Assembly (NCBI RefSeq): GCF_003966155.1 | Contig: NZ_RXNS01000004.1 | Location: forward strand, 1 to 64,000 | Direction: 5' to 3' | Source: Halomonas nitroreducens | Lineage (GTDB): Bacteria; Pseudomonadota; Gammaproteobacteria; Pseudomonadales; Halomonadaceae | Length of the DNA: 64,000 nt | In this document: positions 49,772 to 60,958 of the stretch, one piece after another | How positions within the stretch are numbered: the stretch's first letter is position 1 | Layout: every line of letters begins with the position of its first letter | Position numbers and translations under genes: made by a program | The notes under the pieces: model-generated | Databases searched by the model: none | Seen by the model: the letters and a program-made list of their open reading frames with translations, nothing else | What the model was told of the DNA's origin: nothing

Positions 49772-50680
49772 TCAGTCGGCCGTCGGGTCATGGCGCAGCA
49801 GCAGGCCGATGGCCAGCAGCACCAGGGCGCTGCCCGGCAGCCAGGACCAGCCGAGGCGCGAGGGCGTCTCGATGAACAACAGCAGCATCGAGACGAAGGG
49901 CACCAGGTAGCCATAGGCGGTGATGGCGCCGGGAGTCAGCACCGCCGTGGCCCGCTGCATCAGCCAGAAGGTCAGGGCGCTGGAGGCCAGCCCCAGGTAG
50001 ACCAGCAACAGGCCATCGCGCCAGCTCATGGTGGCGAGCCGGCCCACCGGCTCCACCGCCAGACCCAGCAGGCCGATGAGCACCCCGCCGAGCCCCAGGC
50101 TCCAGAAGGTGCGCACCGCCGCCGAGGCGGGCAGCACGCCCCGGGTCAGCCCCCACTTGCTGAGCACCGGATAGAGGGCCGAGCACAGGCAGCCGAGGAA
50201 GAATACCGCCTCGCCCACTCCGAAGCGCAGCGCGCCACCGCGCTCCAGGGCCTCGGCGAAGGCCAGCCCCAGGGCCCCCGTCGCGCCCAGGGCGAGGATC
50301 GCCGGCAGTCGCCAGGCCAGCCGCTCGACGCCGGCCCCCAGCCCCAGGCCGTAGGCGAGCAGGGGCACCGTTACGTAGAGGGTGGCCATGGACAGCGCCG
50401 TGGCATGATGGGCCGCCCAGAACATGGCACCGAAGAAGCCGGCCAGGCACAGCCCCATGGCGGCGAACAGCGGCAGCGACCGCCAGCCCGGCCAGGCGCC
50501 CGGCACCCGGCGCACCAGCAGGGCCAGGCCCAGGCAGGCGATGGCGAAGCGCAGCGCGGTGAGCGAGAGCGGTGGCAGCGCGCTCATCAGCCCCACGGCG
50601 GGGAACGACAGTCCCACCAGCGACGCCCACAGCAGCATGCCCAGGTGGGCGGTGCGAACCGTCGGCGTCTCGGCGCTCAA
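49772..50680 (-). CDS. EamA/DMT-family transporter
   Basis: A drug/metabolite transporter family protein with about ten predicted spans; 302 residues from TTG. Spans include LGMLLWASLVGLSFPAVGLM, SLTALRFAIACLGLALLV and the last TPSRLGWSWLPGSALVLLAIGLLL, and two EamA repeats are recognisable. The TTG overlaps the TGA of the DUF2218 gene, suggesting coupling; an ATG 15 codons later would also leave the first span intact. The substrate is unknown. Convergent with the Clp1/RNase Z-like gene, with a repeat element between. Confidence 0.82.
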   Translation of the reverse strand: MSAETPTVRTAHLGMLLWASLVGLSFPAVGLMSALPPLSLTALRFAIACLGLALLVRRVPGAWPGWRSLPLFAAMGLCLAGFFGAMFWAAHHATALSMATLYVTVPLLAYGLGLGAGVERLAWRLPAILALGATGALGLAFAEALERGGALRFGVGEAVFFLGCLCSALYPVLSKWGLTRGVLPASAAVRTFWSLGLGGVLIGLLGLAVEPVGRLATMSWRDGLLLVYLGLASSALTFWLMQRATAVLTPGAITAYGYLVPFVSMLLLFIETPSRLGWSWLPGSALVLLAIGLLLRHDPTAD

Positions 50681-50958
50681 TTTTCCCAGACGATCTGCAG
50701 GGCCTCGTCGCCGGCCATGCGCTCCAGGTGACTGGCGACCACGCCTTCCAGGCGGTCGAGCCCCTCCTCGTCCAGGGCCTCGACGGCCACCTGCAGCTTG
50801 TCCGGCTCGGCCCACAGCAGGCAGGAGCCATCCTCGAAGCTGACCCGCCCCTCGCTGCCCTGCTGCTCCACGTCCTGATTGTGGGCCCAGTGCTTGCACA
50901 GCCGCTTGAGCAGCTTCTCGCCGGACTCGGTGGCGATCTCGGCACGTGAAATCGGCAT
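50677..50958 (-). CDS. DUF2218 family protein
   Basis: A 93-residue cytoplasmic protein. The N-terminal ATESGEKLLKRLCKHWAHN and the C-terminal VASHLERMAGDEALQIVWE match the family DUF2218, often found near metal-uptake genes, function not established. The start ATG of MPISRAEIATES is preceded by GGAGATC. It is immediately upstream of and overlapping the EamA gene, and divergent from the CorA-type gene. Confidence 0.8.
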   Translation of the reverse strand: MPISRAEIATESGEKLLKRLCKHWAHNQDVEQQGSEGRVSFEDGSCLLWAEPDKLQVAVEALDEEGLDRLEGVVASHLERMAGDEALQIVWEN

Positions 50959-51132
50959 GGTGATCTCCGCTTTCCTTGAAGGTGAATCTCCAGCCTATGA
51001 CGTGCGCCCCCCGAAGCGCCAGAGTGCGATTCGCGACAGGCGCTGCGTTGGCGCCGCGAGTCGAGCCGCGCCGGGCGGTGGGACTATGCTCATCCCTGAC
51101 GGACCCGTTCACCTGCCAGGAGGGACGCCGCG

Positions 51133-52098
51133 ATGATCGTCAACTGCGTGGCCTACGAGCAGGGGCACCGACTGCGCGATATCCGGCCAGCCGACATCGC
51201 CGACTACATGGCCCGGCCGAACTGCTTCGTGTGGGTGGCCTTGCACAACCCCGACAAGGAGGAGCTGGCGCCCTTCGAGACCGTCTTCGACCTGCATGAA
51301 CTGGCCGTCGAGGACGCCCTGCACGGCGAACAGCGTCCCAAGGTCGAGGAGTACGGCGAGGCGCTGTTCGTCACCATGCACATGATCACGGTCGCCGACG
51401 GGGAGCTCGTGTCCGGTCAGGTCGCGGTGTTCGCCGGCCCCGGCTACGTGCTCTCGGTGCGCCAACATCCCGGCCAGGGCTTCGCCGGGGTGCGCAAGCG
51501 CTGCGAGCACGAGCCGGAACTGCTCAAGCAGGGCCCCTCCTTTGTGCTCTATGCGCTGATGGACGTGATCGTCGACCGCTACTTCCCGGTGGTCGAGGCG
51601 CTGGAGGCCGAGCTCGAGAGCATCGAGGACCAGATCTTCGTCCGCGGCACCGCCCGCTCGAGCCTCGAGCGCCTCTACCAGCTCAAGCGCCAGACCATGC
51701 AGGTCAAGCATGCCGTGACCCCGCTGGCCGAGGCCAGCGCCCACCTTTTCGGCGGCCGGGTACCGGCGCTGTGCCTCGACACCCAGGAATACTTCCGCGA
51801 CGTCTACGACCATCTGCACCGCATCGAGATGGCCGTGGAGACCGTCCGCGAGACCATCATCACGGCGATCCAGGTCAACCTGTCGATGGTGGCCATCGAC
51901 GAGAGCGAGGTGCACAAGCGCCTGGCCGCCTGGGCGGCGATCTTCGCCGTGGCCACCATCCTGGCGGGGGTCTGGGGGATGAACTTCGCGCATATGCCGG
52001 AACTCGACTGGCGCTTCGGCTACCCCCTGGCGCTGGCGCTGATGGGGCTGGCCTGCGGCGGGCTCTACCGGCGCTTCCGGCGCACGGGCTGGCTGTAA
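51133..52098 (+). CDS. CorA-family magnesium/cobalt transporter
   Basis: A pentameric inner-membrane divalent cation channel subunit of the CorA (2-TM-GxN) family; 321 residues. The long N-terminal cytoplasmic domain is followed by a helical region (YQLKRQTMQVKHAVTPLAEA near 200). Two C-terminal spans follow, AWAAIFAVATILAGVWGMNFAHMP with the GMN pore signature near 285 and YPLALALMGLACGGLYRRF. The basic end RRFRRTGWL is typical. Which cation is moved cannot be told, and no symbol is given because several CorA paralogues occur in such genomes. Confidence 0.9.
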   Translation: MIVNCVAYEQGHRLRDIRPADIADYMARPNCFVWVALHNPDKEELAPFETVFDLHELAVEDALHGEQRPKVEEYGEALFVTMHMITVADGELVSGQVAVFAGPGYVLSVRQHPGQGFAGVRKRCEHEPELLKQGPSFVLYALMDVIVDRYFPVVEALEAELESIEDQIFVRGTARSSLERLYQLKRQTMQVKHAVTPLAEASAHLFGGRVPALCLDTQEYFRDVYDHLHRIEMAVETVRETIITAIQVNLSMVAIDESEVHKRLAAWAAIFAVATILAGVWGMNFAHMPELDWRFGYPLALALMGLACGGLYRRFRRTGWL

Positions 52099-52227
52099 GC
52101 TTGGGTCATCGGCCTGCAAACGTTTTATATAAGTGATATAGGATGGTCACTCGCCAGAGCAGTATGCCGCGGCGGGCTTGTGTGAGCCCCGCGGAAGCGG
52201 CCTCGGGAACGCAACCAAGGAGGGCAG

Positions 52228-53171
52228 ATGGATTCGCGGCTTGACTGCCTGACACGGCTCAAAGTCGACCGGAGCAAGGGGCGGCCCGCGCCTCATCAGC
52301 CCTGCCTCCTGCTGGCGATCATCTGCGAGATTCAGGCAGGCCATGTCGTCTCCCCCCATATCGCGATCGATACCCGCCTGATCGCTCGCTACCACGACAT
52401 TTTCGAGACAGCGACGGGAGAAAGACATCGCGCCCGGCCGTGGATGCCGATGTGGGCCTTGAGAAATCGGGAAGGCCCCTCCGGCAAGCTCTGGCGCCCG
52501 GAGTATGTCAGGCCGTGCAAGGGATGGCCGACCAGATGGGGCAACCCAAGTCCCTGAACCAGCTTCGCGAGCGCTTCACCTCGGCACGGCTCGACAACCA
52601 GCTGTTCGCTGCCTGGCAGAATAGCGATCTGGCCAGACAATCCTGCACGCTACTGGCCCACCGTTATCTCGCCCCCGATGGTCACCCCGCGAAACGTCTC
52701 GAGGCGTATCTCGAGACTGCGCTGGCCAGCGGTGACTATCAGCGGCATCCGGAGCGCCTGGCCGCGGGTATCGAGGAAGCCGGCCAAAGATACGCCCGCT
52801 CTGCCGCCTTCCGAGCCCTGGTGCTGGAAGCTTACGACTATCGATGCGCCGCTACACGGCTGCGATGCATCACCCCGGACTACCGCTACCTGGTGGAAGC
52901 CGCCCACCTGATCCCCTTCTCCGTCAGCCAGGATGATCACCCGACAAACGGCCTGGCACTCACGCCGAATCTCCATTGGGCCATGGACAACCACCTGATC
53001 GCCCCGGGGCCCGATCACCGCTGGCATGTCAGCCCCACCGTCGACGCCCTGGTGCCGGACAATCGCTGGCTCTGCGAACTGGACGGCACCCGGCTGGTGT
53101 TGCCCAGAGAATTGCGCTGGCAGCCCAGTGCCGACGCCCTCGCCTGGCGTCAGGCGCACCTGCAGCGCTGA
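52228..53171 (+). pseudogene. HNH endonuclease gene split by a frameshift
   Basis: Two adjacent frames together match one roughly 310-residue HNH restriction-type nuclease. The first (52228-52557) starts at ATG after AAGGAGGGC and holds LTRLKVDRSKGRPAPHQPCLLLAII. The second (frame open from 52440) holds ARSAAFRALVLEAYDYRCAA, then VEAAHLIPFSVSQDDHPTNG and LALTPNLHWAMDNHLIAPG, a complete H-N-H core. The junction lies near 52495-52505, where a one-base deletion restores continuity. It may be a real pseudogene or a sequencing error. An AT-rich stretch TTTTATATAAGTGATATA before the gene and the lack of conserved neighbours suggest transfer. Confidence 0.75.
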
Positions 53172-53185
53172 CCCGGCAACGACAA

Positions 53186-53214
53186 GGCCCCGCCTCCCTG
53201 GGGAGTGCGGGGCC
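53186..53214 (-). terminator. Terminator after dnaJ
   Basis: An 8-bp stem GGCCCCGC/GCGGGGCC with a 13-nt loop (which can pair internally) sits 24 nt past the dnaJ stop; the minus-strand tail TTGTCGTT is weakly U-rich. It lies between the convergent HNH remnant and dnaJ. Confidence 0.7.
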
Positions 53215-53237
53215 CTGGCGTGCCGGCGAGGCGAGCC

Positions 53238-54377
53238 TTACGGCTTCATGTCCTCGAAGAACTTCTTCACGCCGTCGAAGAAGCTGGTCTTCTTCGGCGA
53301 GTGGTGGCTGTTGCTGCCCTCCAGGCTCTCCTGGAAGCGGCGCAGCAGCTCCTTCTGCTCCTCGCTGAGCTTGACCGGAGTCTCGACCACGACCTTGCAC
53401 AGCAGGTCCCCGGGGGGGCCGCCGCGCACCGGCTTCACGCCCTTGCCCTTGAGGCGGAACATCTTGCCGGTCTGGGTCTCGGGCGGGATCTTCAGCTTGA
53501 CCCGGCCGTCCAGGGTGGGCACCTCGAGCTCGCCGCCCAGGGTGGCGTCGACGAAGTTGATCGGCACCTCGCACTGCAGGTGGCGGCCTTCGCGCTCGAA
53601 GATGTGGTGCGGCTTGATGGCCACCTGGACGTAGAGGTCCCCGGGTGGGCCGCCGTTGATCCCCGCCTCGCCCTCGGCGTTCAAGCGAATGCGGTCGCCG
53701 GTGTCGACGCCGGCGGGAATCTTCACCGAGAGGGTGCGGGTCTCGCGCACCCGGCCCTCGCCATGGCACTTGTGGCACGGCACCTTGATGTGCTGGCCGC
53801 TGCCGTGGCAGGTCGGGCAGGTCTGCTGCACGGCGAAGAAGCCCTGCTGCATGCGCACCTGGCCGTGGCCGGCACAGGTCGGGCAGGTCTCCTTGCTGGA
53901 GCCCGGCTCGGCGCCGTCGCCGTCGCAGCGCTCGCACTCGATGTGCCGCGGCACGCGGATATCCACGCTGGTGCCGGCCACCGCGCTCTCGAGGTCGAGC
54001 TCGAGGTTGTAGCGCAGGTCGCTGCCGCGCTGCGGGGCGTTGGGATTGCGCCGCGCCCCGCCGCCGCCGAAGATGTCGCCGAAGACATCCCCGAAGATAT
54101 CGCTGAAGCCACCGGCCCCGGCACCACCGAAGCCGCCGGCCCCGGCCTGGCCGTCGACGCCGGCATGGCCGAACTGGTCGTAGGCCGCACGCTTCTCGCT
54201 GTCGGTCAGGACCTCGTAGGCCTCGGAGACCTCGCGGAACTTCTCGGCCGCGGTCTCGTCTTCCGGATTGCGGTCCGGGTGGAATTTCTGGGCCAGGCGT
54301 CGGTAGGCCTTCTTGATGTCCTTCTGGTCGGCCCCGCGCTCGACGCCCAGTATCTCGTAGTAGTCACGCTTGGACAT
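53238..54377 (-). CDS. dnaJ: Chaperone protein DnaJ
   Basis: Hsp40 co-chaperone that delivers substrates to DnaK and stimulates its ATPase. The 379-residue protein has the J domain with HPD ([14 protein letters not shown] near residue 33), a glycine-rich linker ([20 protein letters not shown]), four CxxCxGxG zinc motifs between residues ~145 and 205 ([39 protein letters not shown]) and a C-terminal substrate domain. It follows dnaK by 91 nt on the same strand. Confidence 0.98.
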   Translation of the reverse strand: MSKRDYYEILGVERGADQKDIKKAYRRLAQKFHPDRNPEDETAAEKFREVSEAYEVLTDSEKRAAYDQFGHAGVDGQAGAGGFGGAGAGGFSDIFGDVFGDIFGGGGARRNPNAPQRGSDLRYNLELDLESAVAGTSVDIRVPRHIECERCDGDGAEPGSSKETCPTCAGHGQVRMQQGFFAVQQTCPTCHGSGQHIKVPCHKCHGEGRVRETRTLSVKIPAGVDTGDRIRLNAEGEAGINGGPPGDLYVQVAIKPHHIFEREGRHLQCEVPINFVDATLGGELEVPTLDGRVKLKIPPETQTGKMFRLKGKGVKPVRGGPPGDLLCKVVVETPVKLSEEQKELLRRFQESLEGSNSHHSPKKTSFFDGVKKFFEDMKP

Positions 54378-54413
54378 GTGTCTGTCCGCCTCCGTAGCGA
54401 CTCTGCGGAAACA

Positions 54414-54442
54414 CCAACGCGGGAGTCGTGCCCCCGCGCTGG
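54414..54442 (-). other. Hairpin in the dnaK-dnaJ intergenic region
   Basis: On the minus strand CCAGCGCGGG can pair with CCCGCGTTGG around a loop, a 10-bp stem with one G-T pair. No U-tract follows, so it probably acts as an mRNA stability or processing element and may lower dnaJ expression relative to dnaK. Confidence 0.4.
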
Positions 54443-54468
54443 CGTCGTCCGTGATTCAGGCGTCGTGG

Positions 54469-56397
<1,929 letters not shown>

Positions 56398-56463
56398 AGG
56401 AAATCCTCGAAATTGCGTTGCAGATTCGTCGTATGCGGCGTTTGCCGCGGGGTTGCCGTCTAT

Positions 56464-56489
56464 CTGGGGGCCCTCGACGTCTTTTCAAG
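56464..56489 (-). promoter_or_regulatory. Sigma-32-type heat-shock promoter of dnaK
   Basis: On the minus strand CTTGAAA (56483-56489) is followed after 13 nt by CCCCAG, continuing ATA. The -35 is a perfect match and the -10 differs from CCCCAT at one base. It lies in the grpE-dnaK gap, about 70-90 nt before the dnaK start. Confidence 0.75.
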
Positions 56490-56528
56490 ACCCTGAGCCG
56501 CCTTTGTGTGCGAAAGAATGCGTGCGGC

Positions 56529-57149
56529 TCAGCCGGCGGCCTGGCTGACCACCACCATGGCCGGGCGCACCAGGCGACCGTTGAGCAGGTAGCCCTTCTG
56601 CATCACCTCCATGACGGTATTGGGCTCCATCTCGGGGTTGGGCACCATCGCCATGGCCTCGTGGTACTGCGGGTCGAAGGGCTCGCCCTGGGGCTCGATT
56701 TCCTCGACGCCGAACTTGGCCAGCACGTCGCGCTGCATCTTCAGGGTCATCGAGACGCCCTCGCGGTGGGCCTCGGTGGCATCCTCGCCCATGGCCTCCA
56801 GCGCCTTCTCCAGGCTGTCGACCACCGGCAGCAGCTCCTTGACGAACTTCTCCAGGGCGAACTTGCGCGCCTTCTCGGCTTCCTGCTCGGCCCGGCGCCG
56901 CACGTTCTGGGCCTCGGCCGCGGTGCGCATCGCCTGGTCCTTGGTCTCGGCCAGCGTCTGCTCGAGCTCCTCGACCCGTGCGGCCAGCACCTCGGCCTCG
57001 GGATTCTCCGCGACCTCGGCGGCTTCCTCGACGCCTTCGACGACGTCTTCCACCTCGCCCTCGACGGTCTCCGGCTCGACCTGGGTGTCGGCCTCCTCTT
57101 GCTGACGAGCGAGCTCGTCGTCCAGCGGGGTCTGCGAGTCTTTGGCCAT
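56529..57149 (-). CDS. grpE: Nucleotide exchange factor GrpE
   Basis: Exchanges ADP for ATP on DnaK. The 206-residue protein has an acidic N-terminus ([20 protein letters not shown]), a long coiled coil with [20 protein letters not shown] near residue 95 and a C-terminal beta domain with [36 protein letters not shown], read in parts. The ATG of [13 protein letters not shown] has AGGAGAGAGG upstream; a much longer frame without family similarity runs past it. It heads grpE-dnaK-dnaJ. Confidence 0.97.
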   Translation of the reverse strand: MAKDSQTPLDDELARQQEEADTQVEPETVEGEVEDVVEGVEEAAEVAENPEAEVLAARVEELEQTLAETKDQAMRTAAEAQNVRRRAEQEAEKARKFALEKFVKELLPVVDSLEKALEAMGEDATEAHREGVSMTLKMQRDVLAKFGVEEIEPQGEPFDPQYHEAMAMVPNPEMEPNTVMEVMQKGYLLNGRLVRPAMVVVSQAAG

Positions 57150-57231
57150 GCCTCTCTCCTGAATGGCAACCGGCGGCCACGGGGCCGCCTGCAGGACTGA
57201 ATGTCGATGATCAATCGGTGATGCGGGGTAT

Positions 57232-57257
57232 ATGGGGCTGGCCGCGCCGAACTCAAG
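57232..57257 (-). promoter_or_regulatory. Sigma-32-type heat-shock promoter of grpE
   Basis: On the minus strand CTTGAG (57252-57257) is followed after 14 nt by CCCCAT (57232-57237) and ATA. Both boxes agree well with CTTGAAA/CCCCATNT. It lies about 80-105 nt before the grpE start. Confidence 0.78.
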
Positions 57258-57307
57258 GCATGCGATGGCGGCGATTCGGCCCGTGCGTTGTTCCGCCCCC
57301 TGAACTA

Positions 57308-57323
57308 CTGTATAAACGCACAA
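57308..57323 (+). promoter_or_regulatory. LexA-like box upstream of recN
   Basis: CTGTATAAACGCACAA matches the CTGT-N8-ACAG consensus at all but the last base. It lies 50 nt before the recN start and overlaps the likely promoter. RecN is a classic SOS gene, which supports the reading. Confidence 0.65.
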
Positions 57324-57372
57324 GGCATTGGATGAATAACCAGTAGATTCGGACAGGCCCCGGGGAGGCATC

Positions 57373-59046
57373 ATGCTGACAGAGCTCGCCATTCGTGACT
57401 TCGCCATCGTCGACCACCTGGAGCTCGAGCTCGCCGGGGGCATGACCGCCATCACCGGCGAGACCGGGGCCGGCAAGTCCATCCTGCTCGGTGCCCTGGG
57501 CCTATGCCTGGGCGAGCGCGCCGATGCCGGCAGCGTCCGCCACGGCGCCGAGCGCGCCGACCTCAGCGCACGCTTCGATGTCGCCGCCCTGCCCGCCGCC
57601 CGGGACTGGCTGGCCGAGCGCGAGCTGCCCGTGGATGACTGCCTGCTGCGCCGGGTGGTGACGCGTGCCGGCCGCTCCAAGGCCTGGATCAACGGCCAGC
57701 CCGCCACGGTCGCCGAGCTCAAGGCGCTGGGCGGCCACCTCATCGAGATCCACGGCCAGCATGCCCACCAGGCCCTGCTCAGCGAGGAGACCCACCTGCG
57801 GTTGCTCGACGACTTCGCCGGGCACGGCGAGGCGGTGGCGAGCCTGGCCGAGACCTTCCGCGCCTGGCGCGAGGCCCGCCGTCGCCTCAAGCGCCTGGCC
57901 GAGGACGGCGACGAAGTGCGCGCCCGTCGCCAGCTGCTGCGCTACCAGGTCGAAGAGCTCGACCAGCTGGCCCTGGCCGAGGACGAGCTGGGCGGACTGG
58001 AGGCGGAGCAGGAGTCGCTGGCCCACGCCGAGGAGCGCCTGCGCGAGGCGCAGTTCGCCGTGGAGTGCTGCGACGGCGAGCAGGGCGGCGCCCTGCCGCT
58101 GCTCAACCAGGCGGTGAGCCGCCTCTCGGCGCTGCCCGGCAGCGACCGGGGAACCCTGGCCGAGGCCCTGGGCATGCTCAATGATGCCTGCATCCAGGTG
58201 GAGGAGGCCGGCCGTGAACTCAACCACTTCGCCGCCGGCGTGGAGCTGGACCCGGAGCGGCTGGCCTGGGTGGAGGAGCGCCTCGGCGAGGTGCACCGCA
58301 TCGCCCGCAAGCATCACGTGCCGCCCGACGAGCTACCGGCCCTGCACCATGCCCTGGGCGAGGAGCTCGCCGAGCTCGATGGCGGTGATGGCGACCTCGA
58401 GGCCCTGTCCACGGAGGTCGAGACCCTCGAGACCCGCTGGCGGGAGCAGGCCGAGGCGGTAAGCGCGACCCGCCGCGGGGCCGCCCGGCGCTTCGGCGAG
58501 GCCGTCCAGGAGCAGCTGGCCTTTCTGGCCATGGGCAAGGCGACCTTCGAGGTGGAGCTGGCCGCCCGGGAAACCCCGGCACCGGAGGGGCTGGAGCGGG
58601 TGCGCTTCCTGATCAGCGCCAACCCCGGCCAGCCGGCCCGCCCGCTGGCCAAGGTCGCCTCCGGCGGCGAGCTCTCGCGCCTCAGCCTGGCCATTCAGGT
58701 CGTGGCCGCCCAGCATTCCACCATCCCCAGCCTGGTCTTCGACGAGGTGGACGTGGGCGTCTCCGGGGCCACCGCCGAGATCGTCGGCCAGCTGCTGCGC
58801 CGCTTGGGCGCTCAGGGCCAGGTGTTGACCGTGACCCACCTGCCCCAGGTGGCGGCCCAGGCCCACCAGCACCTGCATATCGCCAAGCAGGCCGAGCAGG
58901 ACACCACCCTCACTCGCATGGCGCTGCTCGACGAGGCCGGCCGGGTGGGCGAGCTGGCCCGCATGCTGGGGGGCATGACGCTCACCGACCAGACCCTGGC
59001 TCACGCCCGGGAGATGCTCGACGCCAGCCAGCGCGCCCATCACTAG
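57373..59046 (+). CDS. recN: DNA repair protein RecN
   Basis: SMC-like ATPase acting in double-strand break repair and chromosome cohesion. The 557-residue protein has the N-terminal [14 protein letters not shown] with Walker [22 protein letters not shown] near residue 30. Long coiled-coil arms fill the middle. The C-terminal ABC signature is [16 protein letters not shown] near 438 and Walker [18 protein letters not shown] near 455, then [14 protein letters not shown]. It is divergent from grpE and preceded by a LexA-like box. Confidence 0.97.
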   Translation: MLTELAIRDFAIVDHLELELAGGMTAITGETGAGKSILLGALGLCLGERADAGSVRHGAERADLSARFDVAALPAARDWLAERELPVDDCLLRRVVTRAGRSKAWINGQPATVAELKALGGHLIEIHGQHAHQALLSEETHLRLLDDFAGHGEAVASLAETFRAWREARRRLKRLAEDGDEVRARRQLLRYQVEELDQLALAEDELGGLEAEQESLAHAEERLREAQFAVECCDGEQGGALPLLNQAVSRLSALPGSDRGTLAEALGMLNDACIQVEEAGRELNHFAAGVELDPERLAWVEERLGEVHRIARKHHVPPDELPALHHALGEELAELDGGDGDLEALSTEVETLETRWREQAEAVSATRRGAARRFGEAVQEQLAFLAMGKATFEVELAARETPAPEGLERVRFLISANPGQPARPLAKVASGGELSRLSLAIQVVAAQHSTIPSLVFDEVDVGVSGATAEIVGQLLRRLGAQGQVLTVTHLPQVAAQAHQHLHIAKQAEQDTTLTRMALLDEAGRVGELARMLGGMTLTDQTLAHAREMLDASQRAHH

Positions 59047-59071
59047 GGGCGTCGGCCCATCCGCCACAACG

Positions 59072-59105
59072 ACGAGGGCCCCGATCCGCGGATCGGGGCC
59101 CTCGT
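59072..59105. terminator. Bidirectional terminator between recN and fur
   Basis: A 16-bp perfect stem ACGAGGGCCCCGATCC/GGATCGGGGCCCTCGT with a 2-nt loop lies between the convergent genes. U-tracts are short on both sides. Confidence 0.75.
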
Positions 59106-59124
59106 GCATCATGCCAGGGTGCGC

Positions 59125-59571
59125 TTACTTCTTGGCGGGCGTCTCCTGGCGCGTGGCCTGGGATCCCTTGGGTCGCACATAGAGCACCAGCGCATGATCG
59201 ACGAGCTCGTAGCCGTGCTCCTCGGCGATCTCCTGCTGGCGGCGCTCGATGGTGTCATCGAAGAACTCGATGATCTCGCCGCTGTCCAGGCACACCATGT
59301 GGTCGTGATGCTCTTCCTGGGTCAGCTCGAAGACGGCATGGCCACCATCGAAGTTATGACGGGTCACCAGGCCGGCGGACTCGAACTGGGTGAGCACGCG
59401 ATAGACAGTGGCCAGCCCCACGTCCTCGCCAGCATCCAGCAGGGTCTTGTAGACGTCCTCGGCACTCAGGTGATGCTGGCCGGTGGCGCTCTCGAGGATA
59501 TGCAGGATCTTGACGCGCGGCAGGGTCACTTTCAGACCGGCCTTGCGGAGTTCGTGGTTCTGGTCGGCCAT
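59125..59571 (-). CDS. fur: Ferric uptake regulator Fur
   Basis: Iron-responsive dimeric repressor. The 148-residue protein has the winged-helix domain with LKVTLPRVKILHIL near residue 13 and LATVYRVLTQFESAGLV near 53. The metal-binding HFDGGHAVFE-type segment reads NFDGGHAVFELTQEEHHDHMVCLDSGE, given in parts, with the H-H-D-H cluster near 88. C-terminal residues are ETPAKK. The second CxxC zinc pair seen in some Fur proteins is absent. Divergent from bamE, the usual gammaproteobacterial arrangement. Confidence 0.97.
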   Translation of the reverse strand: MADQNHELRKAGLKVTLPRVKILHILESATGQHHLSAEDVYKTLLDAGEDVGLATVYRVLTQFESAGLVTRHNFDGGHAVFELTQEEHHDHMVCLDSGEIIEFFDDTIERRQQEIAEEHGYELVDHALVLYVRPKGSQATRQETPAKK

Positions 59572-59643
59572 GGTTGCTCTTCGCAGTATCAGGTAGGGTC
59601 GGTTATGATCGACCAAAACCACGATAGTGAAGAACAGGCGCAA

Positions 59644-60069
59644 ATGCAAAAGCTGACCAGAATCGTCACCCTTTCCGTCGCCCTGATCCTGACCAGCGGC
59701 TGCAGCTACTTCGGCGTGTACAAGCGCGACCTGGCCCAGGGCAACCTGGTGACGCCGTCGATGAGCGAGCAACTGCGCCCCGGCATGACCCGCCAGCAGG
59801 TCGTCGACCTGATGGGCAGTCCCCTGCTCCAGGCCCCCTTCGAGACCAACCAGTGGGACTACCTGTATCGTCTCGACGAGGCCTACGGCGACGTCGAGCA
59901 GCGCCGCCTGACGCTGACCTTCGAGGGCAACCGCCTGGTGGACATCGAACGTGAGGGTGACTTCTCGACTCCACCGTCGCTGATCTCCGAGCGCGGCATC
60001 GGGCCCGCCGACGGCTCCAGCGGCGCCCGCGGCAACGTCCTCGAGGCGCTCCCGCTCGACAACGAGTGA
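59644..60069 (+). CDS. bamE: Outer membrane assembly lipoprotein BamE (OmlA)
   Basis: Lipoprotein of the BAM complex that inserts beta-barrels in the outer membrane; SmpA/OmlA family. The 141 residues begin MQKLTRIVTLSVALILTSGC with the lipobox LTSGC, cysteine at residue 20. The domain core is LVTPSMSEQLRPGMTRQQVVDLMGSPLL then WDYLYRL near 78. An upstream in-frame ATG at 59605 would add a hydrophilic extension before the signal peptide and is unlikely. Divergent from fur with 72 nt between. Confidence 0.95.
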   Translation: MQKLTRIVTLSVALILTSGCSYFGVYKRDLAQGNLVTPSMSEQLRPGMTRQQVVDLMGSPLLQAPFETNQWDYLYRLDEAYGDVEQRRLTLTFEGNRLVDIEREGDFSTPPSLISERGIGPADGSSGARGNVLEALPLDNE

Positions 60070-60082
60070 CCCCTCCTGCTGC

Positions 60083-60406
60083 TCAACGCCCCTTGCCGGC
60101 GTCGCGGGCCGCCCTGGCGGCCCGCGCAGCCTTGGGATCGATCTTGAGCGGCCGGTAGACCTCTACCCGATCGCCTTCGCGCAGCGGCTGGCGCTGCGGG
60201 TCGCGCAGCGCCTTGCCGAAGATCCCCAGGTCGGCCTCGCGGAAGGTGGCCGGCGCCACCTCGGGAAAGAGCTCCTCGAGGCGAGCCAGGGTCACCGCCT
60301 GGCGAGCGGTGGTGCCCTCGGGCACCGTCAGCTCGACGATGCGCTGCCGTTGCGGCAGGGCAAAGGCCACCTCGACCCGGATTCGGGGGGCCGGGTCAGC
60401 GGCCAT
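60083..60406 (-). CDS. rnfH: RnfH family (UPF0125) protein
   Basis: A 107-residue ubiquitin-like fold protein of the RnfH/YfjF family. VEVAFALPQRQRIVELTVPEGTTARQAV at the N-terminus, LGIFGKALRDPQRQPLREGDRVEVYRPL near 60 and the terminal KIDPKAARAARA are characteristic. The ATG at 60406 was preferred; a GTG five codons upstream is possible. It overlaps the ratA 3' end by 11 nt. A ratA-rnfH pair is common; the function is uncertain. Confidence 0.9.
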   Translation of the reverse strand: MAADPAPRIRVEVAFALPQRQRIVELTVPEGTTARQAVTLARLEELFPEVAPATFREADLGIFGKALRDPQRQPLREGDRVEVYRPLKIDPKAARAARAARDAGKGR

Positions 60407-60830
60407 AGAGCTCGTCGGCACGGCGCGTGAAGGAATCCACCAGCTGCCCGGCGACCTGCTGGAAGAGCTTGCCGAAGGCCATGCCCAGCAGCCGGCTGGC
60501 GAACTCGAACTCCATCTCCAGGCTCACCTTGCAGGCATCCTCGCCCATCGGCAGGAACAGCCAGCGCCCGCGCAGACGCTTGAAGGGGCCGTTGACCAGC
60601 GACAGCTCGATTCGCTCGGGCTCGTGCAGGTCGTTGCGGGTGGTGAAGCTCTGCTCGATGCCGGCCCGCCCGAGGGTCATCTCGCCAACCAGGTGCGCCT
60701 CGTCCCGCTCGAGCAGCCGGGCGCGCCGACACCCCGGCAGGAACTCCGGGTAGCGTTCGAAATCGTTGACCAGATCGAACATCTCCTGGGGGGTGTGCCG
60801 CACCAGGGCGGACCGATTGACCGTTGGCAT
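60396..60830 (-). CDS. ratA: RatA/Coq10-type START-domain protein
   Basis: A 144-residue protein of the polyketide cyclase/START family (PF03364), homologous to E. coli RatA (YfjG) and to eukaryotic Coq10. It has [22 protein letters not shown] near residue 18, [29 protein letters not shown] near 62 and [33 protein letters not shown] at the end. RatA was reported to block 70S association in E. coli, whereas Coq10 homologues serve ubiquinone function; either may apply. The ATG at 60830 follows GGAGAGG. Confidence 0.92.
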   Translation of the reverse strand: MPTVNRSALVRHTPQEMFDLVNDFERYPEFLPGCRRARLLERDEAHLVGEMTLGRAGIEQSFTTRNDLHEPERIELSLVNGPFKRLRGRWLFLPMGEDACKVSLEMEFEFASRLLGMAFGKLFQQVAGQLVDSFTRRADELYGR

Positions 60831-60958
60831 TGACCTCTCCGCTGACTTCAAGGGGCCCAGGGCGTATCATGAGCGGTTATTTCGGCCTTGAATGGTATCA
60901 CGCTTCCCCCCATATCGAAGGGGCAGGCCGCCACCGGCAAGACAGATCACGAGGTTCC

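Noticed and set aside
52480..52520. Programmed -1 frameshifting in the HNH gene
   Set aside because: I see no slippery heptamer or obvious downstream pseudoknot at the junction; a one-base deletion is simpler.
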